From contig CALJUR010000138.1 in NCBI GenBank assembly GCA_937975765.1, positions 1 to 43,996 on the forward strand: DNA of 43,996 bases, read 5' to 3'. Below are positions 1 through 6,637 of the stretch, one piece after another. The notes beneath the pieces are model-generated. The model did no database searches and was not told the DNA's origin. It saw only the letters and a program-made list of their open reading frames with translations. The DNA comes from an uncultured Myxococcales bacterium (GTDB lineage Bacteria; Myxococcota_A; UBA9042; DTJE01). Positions within the stretch are counted from its first letter, which is position 1. Each line of letters starts with the position of its first letter. Both the position numbers and the translations under genes were made by a program.

Positions 1-762
1 CCGGCGGCGCGGCCGGGGTGAAGCTCGGGCGGGTGCCGGAATTTGTGTCCGCCGGAACAACTGGACCAGCACGCCGATGCCCTGCAGGGCCCCGTAGTAC
101 CACGCCAGGATGTCCCAGCGCCCGGTCAGGGCACCGACCGCCCCGGCCATCACCAGGTCCGACTCCATCGCGGCCGGGACCCGTGCGACCAGCTTCCACA
201 GGAACGTCCAGAAGGGCGGGAACGTCTTGTCGTTGCTGGCGTTCTTCGTCTCCGGCTGCGGCACGCCGGCCTGCAGCTCCTCGACCTTCGCGACATGCTT
301 CACGTACCCCATCAGCAGCAGCGAGCACGCCCCGGACAGCGACAGCACGAAGTACGCCGGATGGCCCGTCTGTTCCGCCGCACGAACGCCCACCGCGCCG
401 AACAGCGCGAAGAAGCCCAGCATGTCCGTGACCTTGTCCAGGTACGACCCCAGCACGCTGCACTGCCCGCGGAAGCGCGCCAGCATCCCGTCGGTGTCGT
501 CCAGCACCATGCGGGCCGTCAGCAGCGCGCAGATGGCGGCAACCTGGTCCGGCGACCACAGCACCAGCGCCGATGCGGCCAGCATGGACAGGAAGGCCAG
601 GATCGTGACCCGGTTCGGGGTGACCCAGCCCACCCCGTGCAGCAGCCGCACCAGCACGTACGACACCGGCCGGCCGACCAGGATCATCGAGATCTCCCAG
701 TCGCTCCAGGCAGGCGGCGGGTTCAGCAGGCGCTTCAGGCGGTCCTTGTCGTCCTTCGTCAT
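1..762 (-). CDS. CDP-alcohol phosphatidyltransferase (3' end cut by window edge)
   Basis: Integral-membrane enzyme that transfers a phospho- or phosphono-alcohol headgroup from a CDP-activated donor to an alcohol acceptor, releasing CMP. The class-I signature DxxDGxxARx8GxxxDxxxD is complete: D88, D91, G92, A95-R96, G105, D109 and D113. Hydrophobic helices lie around residues 53-70 and 75-90 and again downstream. 254 codons are visible with no stop, so the gene continues past position 1. The ATG at 762 overlaps the TGA of the flippase-like gene by 4 nt, so it is the last visible member of the minus-strand operon starting at 4915. It is the second CDP-alcohol transferase in that operon. The acceptor (diacylglycerol, polyprenol or another lipid) cannot be read from the sequence. 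Confidence 0.85.
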   Translation of the reverse strand, partial: MTKDDKDRLKRLLNPPPAWSDWEISMILVGRPVSYVLVRLLHGVGWVTPNRVTILAFLSMLAASALVLWSPDQVAAICALLTARMVLDDTDGMLARFRGQCSVLGSYLDKVTDMLGFFALFGAVGVRAAEQTGHPAYFVLSLSGACSLLLMGYVKHVAKVEELQAGVPQPETKNASNDKTFPPFWTFLWKLVARVPAAMESDLVMAGAVGALTGRWDILAWYYGALQGIGVLVQLFRRTQIPAPARASPRPRRR

Positions 763-1754
763 GACGGCCCCGTGGCTTCGCGGGTGCGGCGCGTGCCCTC
801 GAACCCCAGGTACAGCAGGCCGGCGAGGTTGAACAGCAGCCCGCGCAGCCGCCGCACGAACGCCTGCGCGAAGCCCAGGTCCACCGGCAGCCCGATCAGC
901 GCCCACAGCGCCGTCTCGCCCGCCTCGCTGATGCCGATTTGCACCGGCAAGATGGACAGCACGATGCCGACGACCTGGCTGCCCGACACGATGAAAGCGG
1001 CCTCGATGGGGTTCAACTGGCCGCCCAGCATCCACTGCACCAGCCAGTAGTCCGCGATCCCGACCAGCTTGCCGGCCATCTGGATCGCGAACATCTTCCA
1101 TGCGTCCCGTCGCCGCGTGGTCGTGTACTCCTTCAGCAGCCCGTCGGTGTCGCGCGCCTTCTGCACCAGGCGGTCGGAAACGCCTTGGCGGACCCACGGG
1201 ATATGCCGCAGCAGCCGGACGATCCGCTCGGCCCCGCGCGACCCGGCCAGCAGGAACAGCAGCGCCGTCGGGATCGAGGCGATGATCGCCGCCACCACGA
1301 ACCCGGCCAGCATCCAGCCGCCGAACCGGTCGAAGTCCACCAGCAGCATCAACAGCGGGCCCAGGAAGATGATCACGTGCTTGCTGGCGCGGTGGGCCAG
1401 GTTCCAGGCCAGCACCGCGGACACGGCCTTGTGGCCGGGCACGTGCTCCAGCAGCATGTTGCCCTTGACGATCTCGCCGCCCTCGCCCAGCGGCGTGAAC
1501 TGGTTGACGGCGGCCCCGGCCAGCCCGATGCCCAGCAGGCGACCGATGCCCACGCCCCCGCCCAGCGAGACCCGCAGCGACCAGGCGTCCAGCAGGCAAC
1601 TGACGATGCTGCTGGCGATCAGCACCAGGAAGCCCAGCCCCACCGCGCCCAGGTGCCCGACGACGGTGTCGAAACCGATCCGCCAGATCGTGACGGCCAG
1701 CACGGACAGGCCGATCGACAGGGCCAGCAGGTTCAGCAGGCGCCGCCGGCTCAT
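759..1754 (-). CDS. Flippase-like / LPG synthase transmembrane-domain protein
   Basis: 331-residue polytopic membrane protein resembling the lysylphosphatidylglycerol synthase N-terminal transmembrane family (PF03706 type). Several hydrophobic segments are visible: roughly residues 6-25, 35-58 and 120-160, plus C-terminal helices. Family-typical loops are present: NQFTPLGEGGEIVKG near residue 85 and LPVQIGISEAGE near residue 270. Family members are often linked to lipid or polyprenyl-linked glycan translocation, but most are uncharacterised. It is sandwiched by 4-nt ATGA overlaps between two CDP-alcohol transferases. I infer that it handles the lipid product or acceptor of the pathway, for example by flipping it. 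There is no catalytic aminoacyl-transfer domain, so it is not MprF itself. Confidence 0.75.
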   Translation of the reverse strand: MSRRRLLNLLALSIGLSVLAVTIWRIGFDTVVGHLGAVGLGFLVLIASSIVSCLLDAWSLRVSLGGGVGIGRLLGIGLAGAAVNQFTPLGEGGEIVKGNMLLEHVPGHKAVSAVLAWNLAHRASKHVIIFLGPLLMLLVDFDRFGGWMLAGFVVAAIIASIPTALLFLLAGSRGAERIVRLLRHIPWVRQGVSDRLVQKARDTDGLLKEYTTTRRRDAWKMFAIQMAGKLVGIADYWLVQWMLGGQLNPIEAAFIVSGSQVVGIVLSILPVQIGISEAGETALWALIGLPVDLGFAQAFVRRLRGLLFNLAGLLYLGFEGTRRTREATGPS

Positions 1755-3040
1755 GGCAACCGTCCGTCGGGGGCGTGCGGGCCGTCGGGGGCCGCGCGCA
1801 GGGCCGGAGCGTGTTGCAGCCACGCGGTGTACGCGACGACGCCGGCGAAGGCGAACATGCCGACCAGGGCGAACGCGAAGGCGGCCTCCAGGATGCCCAG
1901 GCACGCGCAGACGCAGAAGAAGGCCGAGAAGAAGTCGCGCTTGATCACGAACTTCAGCACGTCCACGACCCCCCGGCGGGTGCCCGGCGCGCCATCGTCC
2001 TTCAGGAACGGGTAGGGGAAACGGGTCAGGTCGCCGGACCCGATCACGGTGGCCAGCCGGTGGTAGACATAGGCCGACGCCAGCACGAAGGCGGCGCAGG
2101 CGGCCACTCCCAGCCCGGCCACCAACCCGGATTCGTGCCGGGCCGCCAGGTGGATCGTCGTGCCGGCCAGGAAGGACAGCGTGGACGAGTCGTCGGCCAC
2201 CGTGTCCATCCACTCGCCGGTGCGGGAGAACTGGAACTTCAGACGGGCGATCTCGCCGTCCAGGCAGTCGATGAAGGAGCCCAGGAGGAACAGCAGGCCG
2301 CCCGCCGCCGTCAGCAGCGGACCCCCCATCGCGACCAGCACGCCCGAGGACAGGCCCGCCGCCATCGCCAGCAGGGTCAGGTGGTTCGGCCGGATCCGCG
2401 TGCGCGCCAGCCGCCGGCTGATCCGGGTCGAGATCGGCCGCTGGACGTAGAACCCGACCACGCCGTCGATGTCCAGGGGCTTGCGCAGGCCTTGCAGCAG
2501 GCGATCCTCGACGAGGCGCCGCGCGGTGTCCGACCCGTCCAGCCGCGCGACCAGCAGCGGCGGCGGGACGCGGTCCAGGGCCCCCGGAACCTCCAGCGAC
2601 CTCGCGGCCTCGGGGAGGCCGGCCCCCTGCGGCAGCATCGCGACGGCCCTCGCGGGGAAGGCGTGCACCAGGCCCTCCGCGACCGACAGCGCCCGTCCCG
2701 CGGCGACGCGCCCGGCGATGTCCGCGGCGTCCTTCGGCCCGACGACGACGTCCGAGTCCAGCACCGCGACCGCCTGCCCGGCCTGCGCGACCCGGCGGAC
2801 CAGGTCGCCGTCCGTCTCGCCGGGCAGCCGTTCCACCACTCGCGTCGCGTCGCGCAGCCCGTCCGGCACGCAGGCCGTGACATCCCGCGCATCCAGGCCG
2901 CCGCCCGGCACCGCCACGATGCGGTCGAACCCCGCCCGGGCCAGGCCCAGCAGGCTGCGATGCACTCCCGTCAGGCCCAGGATCGGGCGCCCGAGGCCGG
3001 GACCGGGGTGGCAGAGGATCAGCAGCAGGTCGCCGGCCAT
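1751..3040 (-). CDS. CDP-alcohol phosphotransferase with N-terminal degenerate nucleotidyltransferase-like domain
   Basis: 429 residues in two parts. Residues about 1-185 look like a GT-A/nucleotidyltransferase fold remnant: an alpha/beta pattern and an LDSD at 94-97, but no GxGTRx(n)PK signature. Residues about 195-400 are a membrane CDP-alcohol phosphotransferase with the full motif D258, D261, G262, A265-R266, G275, D279 and D283. The architecture resembles the bifunctional inositol-phosphate cytidylyltransferase/DIPP synthase fusion of hyperthermophiles. Here the activating step is probably done by the separate nucleotidyltransferase encoded 1 nt upstream. The start is ATG at 3040, directly after that gene's TAG; a longer frame upstream would run into that gene. 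The 3' end overlaps the flippase-like gene by 4 nt. Confidence 0.75.
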   Translation of the reverse strand: MAGDLLLILCHPGPGLGRPILGLTGVHRSLLGLARAGFDRIVAVPGGGLDARDVTACVPDGLRDATRVVERLPGETDGDLVRRVAQAGQAVAVLDSDVVVGPKDAADIAGRVAAGRALSVAEGLVHAFPARAVAMLPQGAGLPEAARSLEVPGALDRVPPPLLVARLDGSDTARRLVEDRLLQGLRKPLDIDGVVGFYVQRPISTRISRRLARTRIRPNHLTLLAMAAGLSSGVLVAMGGPLLTAAGGLLFLLGSFIDCLDGEIARLKFQFSRTGEWMDTVADDSSTLSFLAGTTIHLAARHESGLVAGLGVAACAAFVLASAYVYHRLATVIGSGDLTRFPYPFLKDDGAPGTRRGVVDVLKFVIKRDFFSAFFCVCACLGILEAAFAFALVGMFAFAGVVAYTAWLQHAPALRAAPDGPHAPDGRLP

Positions 3041-3041
3041 G

Positions 3042-3830
3042 CTAGGAAACCGCCAGCGGTGCGGCGCCCGGCGCCGAGTCGGGGCCCAGGAGTTCCACGG
3101 CCCGCGGGCAGGGAGGCTCGCCGGCCTTGCGGTGCGCATTCACCCAGGCCACGATGCGGTCGTAGTCCTCGACGTAGTCGACCTCGCCCCAGAAGGTGCC
3201 CTTGACGTCGTGCGTCCAGACGTGGCGGCCTTCCGGGATGAAGCTGTACAGCACGTCCTCCCACCAGCAGCCGGCCTGCTGCGCGTCGATCATCGCCTCC
3301 AGGCGCTGGCGGAAGGCCGGCATGAACGCGGCGGCCACCTTCGCCATGCCCACGTACTCGGCGCTGGTCTGCTCGATCGGGATGTCCTTGCCATAGCCGA
3401 CCAGCCGGTCGCCCAGCAGCGTGAACCGGTAGTCGGCGTCCGCGATCCGGGTCGTGTCGCACAGCATCAGCCGCTCGCGCGGGCTGTGCAACAGCGGGTC
3501 CAGCAGTGCCGGCTCGAAGAACAGGTCGGCGTTGGCGAACAGCGCGTCGCCCTCCAGGCGATCCCGGGCGAACCACAGCGACGCGATGCTGTTGGTCACG
3601 TGGTAGAAGGGGTTGTGCACCAGCCGCGCCCGGGCGCCGACCTCCTTGCGCACCAGGTCCGCCTGGAAGCCGGTGATGACGGTCACGTCGGTGATGCCGC
3701 GGGCCTCCAGCAGGTCCAGCATCCGGGTGACCAGGGGCCGGCCCCCCATGTTCAGCAGGCACTTCGGCTGGTTCTGGGACACCCGGATCAGCCGGGTGCC
3801 CGCCCCCGCGGCCATGATGAACGCCTTCAT
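3042..3830 (-). CDS. Nucleotidylyltransferase of the LicC/PntC type (CTP:phosphocholine or CTP:2-aminoethylphosphonate)
   Basis: 262-residue soluble sugar-nucleotidyltransferase fold. The N-terminus carries the NTP-binding signature G9-x-G11-T12-R13 with K23 in QPKCLL. The stretch NPFYHVTNSIASLW (about residues 77-90) and the acidic WGEVDYVEDY near residue 220 resemble LicC-like phosphocholine cytidylyltransferases and PntC, which makes CMP-2-aminoethylphosphonate. It should form a CDP- or CMP-activated headgroup for the two CDP-alcohol transferases downstream. Its ATG at 3830 overlaps the TGA of the aminotransferase gene. That pairing favours an amino-phosphonate over choline, because a transaminase can make the amine of 2-aminoethylphosphonate. 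Substrate is inference; an alternative is another small phospho-alcohol. Confidence 0.75.
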   Translation of the reverse strand: MKAFIMAAGAGTRLIRVSQNQPKCLLNMGGRPLVTRMLDLLEARGITDVTVITGFQADLVRKEVGARARLVHNPFYHVTNSIASLWFARDRLEGDALFANADLFFEPALLDPLLHSPRERLMLCDTTRIADADYRFTLLGDRLVGYGKDIPIEQTSAEYVGMAKVAAAFMPAFRQRLEAMIDAQQAGCWWEDVLYSFIPEGRHVWTHDVKGTFWGEVDYVEDYDRIVAWVNAHRKAGEPPCPRAVELLGPDSAPGAAPLAVS

Positions 3831-4915
3831 ACCTCCCCCTTCCCCGCGGGGCGCAGGACGTCGCGCAGCGCGGCAACGACGCGGTCCACGTCCGCGAAGG
3901 TCTGGGACCCCAGGTGCGACACGCGGAACACGGTGCGGCGCAGCGGCTCGCCGTTGGGTGCCAGGACCATCCCGCGTTCCTCGCCCAGCCGGCGCACCAG
4001 CACCGGCGCCTCGATCGATTCGTCCAGCAGCCGCAGGGCCGTGATCGCGTTGGAGGGGCGCTGCGGCAGCATCGCCAGCGGCAGCCCCTCGATCCCGCGC
4101 CGGAACCGCGCGGCCCGGGCGGCGACGCCGGCGACCTCGGCGTCCACGTCCAGGCGTGCCAGACGCGCGTGCAACTGCAGCACGATGCCGACGGCGACCG
4201 TGTACGGGGTCTGGCCCCGGGTGCCGTCCTTCAGGTAGTCCGACAGGTGCAGGTACAGCGTGCGGCGGGGGGCCTGCAGCGCGCGCTCCTTTGCCCGCGC
4301 GCCCATCGCGACGAACGCCATGCCGGGCGGCAGCGCCAGCCCCTTCTGCGTGGAGAAGACCGTCGCGTCGACGCCCCAGTCGTCCATCCGGTACGGGTCC
4401 GCGCACAGCGTGCTGACCGCGTCCACGACGAACAGGGCGCCGGTGCCCTTCAGCGCGCGCCCCATGGCCTGCACATCGTACAGCACGCCGGTGGACGTCT
4501 CGTGGGCGTTGACCAGCACGCCGGTGAAGGCGCCAGAGGCCACCTTCGCGGCGAAGGCGTCCACGTCCAGGGACTGCCCCGGCGACAGCGGGATCGTCTC
4601 GAACGGAACCTGGTGGATGCCGCACAACTCCGCGAAGCGGTGGCCGAACGTGCCGCCGTCCACCACCAGCACCCGGTCGCCGGCGCCGAACAGCGACGAG
4701 ACCGCCGCCTCCATCGCGGCAGTCCCGGACGCGGTCATCAGCGCCACGTCGCCGGAGGTGCCGACCACGCGCCGCAGCCCGTCCATCACCTCGAAGGTGA
4801 GGTTCGAGAATTCCGCGGTGCGCATGTAGGGCAGGCGGGCCGCGCCGACCTGCCGGATCGACTCGTCGATCTCGACGGGGCCGGGAACGAACAGCGTGAA
4901 ATCGGGATGAACCAT
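3827..4915 (-). CDS. Class V aminotransferase, 2-aminoethylphosphonate:pyruvate transaminase-like
   Basis: 362-residue PLP enzyme of the alanine-glyoxylate/AEP/phosphoserine aminotransferase group. Visible features are PGPVEI at 11-16, the glycine-rich phosphate loop TASGTAAMEA at 61-70, D165 in VVDAVS (pairs with the pyridine nitrogen) and the Schiff-base lysine K191 in FSTQKGLALPPG. The STQK...PPG context is typical of AEP transaminases and their relatives. It is the first gene of the operon, 4-nt overlapped with the nucleotidyltransferase. In Treponema denticola a related transaminase is fused to the cytidylyltransferase PntC, which supports a joint role. No PEP mutase or phosphonopyruvate decarboxylase gene is visible here. 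An alanine-glyoxylate or other role cannot be excluded. Confidence 0.75.
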   Translation of the reverse strand: MVHPDFTLFVPGPVEIDESIRQVGAARLPYMRTAEFSNLTFEVMDGLRRVVGTSGDVALMTASGTAAMEAAVSSLFGAGDRVLVVDGGTFGHRFAELCGIHQVPFETIPLSPGQSLDVDAFAAKVASGAFTGVLVNAHETSTGVLYDVQAMGRALKGTGALFVVDAVSTLCADPYRMDDWGVDATVFSTQKGLALPPGMAFVAMGARAKERALQAPRRTLYLHLSDYLKDGTRGQTPYTVAVGIVLQLHARLARLDVDAEVAGVAARAARFRRGIEGLPLAMLPQRPSNAITALRLLDESIEAPVLVRRLGEERGMVLAPNGEPLRRTVFRVSHLGSQTFADVDRVVAALRDVLRPAGKGEV

Positions 4916-4965
4916 CTTCTGCCGCCCAGGGGCCGCTGCCGGGTCCGTGCAAGAACCGGGCCGAG

Positions 4966-4995
4966 ATTATTGGCGAAAATCCACTTTGCTGTCAA
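4966..4995 (-). promoter_or_regulatory. Sigma70-type promoter for the aminotransferase/CDP-alcohol operon
   Basis: Read on the minus strand: -35 TTGACA (4995-4990), 18-nt spacer, -10 AATAAT (4971-4966). The start codon at 4915 lies about 45 nt past the predicted start site. The region is conspicuously AT-rich for this genome. Confidence 0.65.
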
Positions 4996-5124
4996 GGATT
5001 TGTGACGCGGGCCCGAACGGGCGCGTCTCCCCGTCGGACAGGCGGTTTCCCAGGGCCTGGAGCATCGTTCATCCAGGTCCGACCGCTTCCCGGGAGGCCC
5101 CGGCTCCTCCCGCGGGCCCCCTCC

Positions 5125-5153
5125 TTGCGACGGGCGGGCAACGCGACTATCAT
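5125..5153 (+). promoter_or_regulatory. Sigma70-type promoter for eno
   Basis: -35 TTGCGA (5125-5130), 17-nt spacer, -10 TATCAT (5148-5153), about 57 nt before the eno start. With the minus-strand promoter it accounts for most of the 302-bp divergent gap 4916-5217. I see no other gene or structured RNA in that gap. Confidence 0.5.
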
Positions 5154-5217
5154 CCGCGCAGTCGTCGGCCGGACCGACCGGCCGGCAGTGCCAGGCCACG
5201 CAACCAAGGAGAAACCC

Positions 5218-6501
5218 ATGTCGACGATCATCGAGGTCATGGCCCGGGAAGTGCTGGATTCCCGTGGCTTCCCAACGGTCGAGGTCGATGTCGCCCTGGA
5301 GAGCGGCGCGATGGGTCGCGCGATCGTCCCGTCCGGCGCGTCCACCGGCACCCACGAGGCGCTGGAACTGCGCGACACCGAGGACAAGAAGCGCTTCCTG
5401 GGCAAGGGCGTGCTGACGGCCGTCAACAACGTCAACGAGATCATCGCCCCCGAGGTGCTGGGCATGGACGCCCTGGACCAGCGGGCCATCGACACGCTGA
5501 TGCTGGAACTGGACGGCACCCCCAACAAGACGCGGCTGGGCGCCAACGCGATCCTGGGCGTGTCGCTGGCCGCCGCCCACGCGGCCGCCGACGCGGTCGA
5601 CCTGTCGCTGTTCCGCTACATCGGCGGGATGTCGGCCCACGTGCTGCCCGTGCCGATGATGAACTTCCTGAACGGCGGCGCGCACGCGGACAACAACCTG
5701 GACATCCAGGAGTTCATGATCCTGCCGCACGGCGCCCCGACGCTCCGCGAGGGCGTCCGCTACGCGGCGGAAACGTTCCACCACCTGAAGAAGATCCTGA
5801 AGGGCCGCGGCCTGTCCACGTCGGTCGGCGACGAGGGCGGGTACGCCCCGAACCTGAAGTCCAACGACGAGGCGCTGGCCCTGCTGGTCGAGGCCATCCA
5901 GGCCGCGGGATACGTGCCCGGCCAGGACATCGCGCTGGCCATGGACCCCGCTGCCAGCGAGTTCTACGACGCCGAGAAGGGCGTGTACACGCTGAAGGCC
6001 GACGGCAGCACGTTGACGACCCCGCAGATGGTCGACTACTGGGCCGGCCTGGTCGCGAAGTACCCGATCGTCAGCATCGAGGACGGCATGGCCGAGGACG
6101 ACTGGGACGGCTTCAAGCTGATGACCGAGCGCCTGGGCGACAAGATCATGATCGTCGGCGACGACCTGTTCGTCACCAACCCGAAGCGGCTGGCCCGCGG
6201 CATCCAGGAAGGCTCCGCGAACGCCATCCTGATCAAGCTGAACCAGATCGGCAGCCTGACCGAGACGCTGGACACGATCAACCTGGCGCACGCGCACAGG
6301 ATGCACGCCGTCGTGTCGCACCGGTCGGGCGAGACCGAGGACGTGACGATCGCGCACCTGGCGGTCGCGATGAACACCGGCTACATCAAGACGGGCAGCC
6401 TGTCGCGGTCCGAGCGCATCGCGAAGTACAACGAGTTGATGCGGATCGAGGAGGCCCTGGAAGGCACGGCCCAGTACGGCCTGCGCTGCCCGAAGGCCTG
6501 A
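5218..6501 (+). CDS. eno: Enolase
   Basis: 427 residues, normal bacterial length. Cytosolic glycolytic enzyme interconverting 2-phosphoglycerate and phosphoenolpyruvate. The family landmarks are all present: the N-terminal EVLDSRGFPTVEV, the mobile loop SGASTGTHEA, GDEGGYAPNL, SIEDGMAEDDW, the KLNQIGSLTE stretch with a catalytic lysine, and SHRSGETED. The start at 5218 is fixed by a good ribosome-binding site AAGGAG at 5206-5211 and by homology (MSTIIEVMAREVLDSRG); the same frame stays open upstream to 5002 but has no such site. It is monocistronic and divergent from a putative phosphonate operon. Enolase makes PEP, the precursor of most natural phosphonates, which may be coincidence. Confidence 0.98.
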   Translation: MSTIIEVMAREVLDSRGFPTVEVDVALESGAMGRAIVPSGASTGTHEALELRDTEDKKRFLGKGVLTAVNNVNEIIAPEVLGMDALDQRAIDTLMLELDGTPNKTRLGANAILGVSLAAAHAAADAVDLSLFRYIGGMSAHVLPVPMMNFLNGGAHADNNLDIQEFMILPHGAPTLREGVRYAAETFHHLKKILKGRGLSTSVGDEGGYAPNLKSNDEALALLVEAIQAAGYVPGQDIALAMDPAASEFYDAEKGVYTLKADGSTLTTPQMVDYWAGLVAKYPIVSIEDGMAEDDWDGFKLMTERLGDKIMIVGDDLFVTNPKRLARGIQEGSANAILIKLNQIGSLTETLDTINLAHAHRMHAVVSHRSGETEDVTIAHLAVAMNTGYIKTGSLSRSERIAKYNELMRIEEALEGTAQYGLRCPKA

Positions 6502-6580
6502 TCCCGCCCCGCGCCCCGGCTCCGCGTCGAGGTTCGCCTCCTTCCTTCCCCGGGTTCTGTCCCCGCATGCGAAGTCCGGA

Positions 6581-6610
6581 TGGACGACGTCCGCGTTTCC
6601 AAGGTATCCT
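6581..6610 (+). promoter_or_regulatory. Possible promoter of the glycosidase lipoprotein gene
   Basis: -35 TGGACG (6581-6586), 18-nt spacer, -10 TATCCT (6605-6610). The start codon is at 6638 with a G-rich SD (GGGGGAG) about 3 nt upstream. The -35 box is weak (4 of 6 matches). Confidence 0.35.
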
Positions 6611-6637
6611 TCCCCGGTTCGCGGGAACGGGGGAGCG

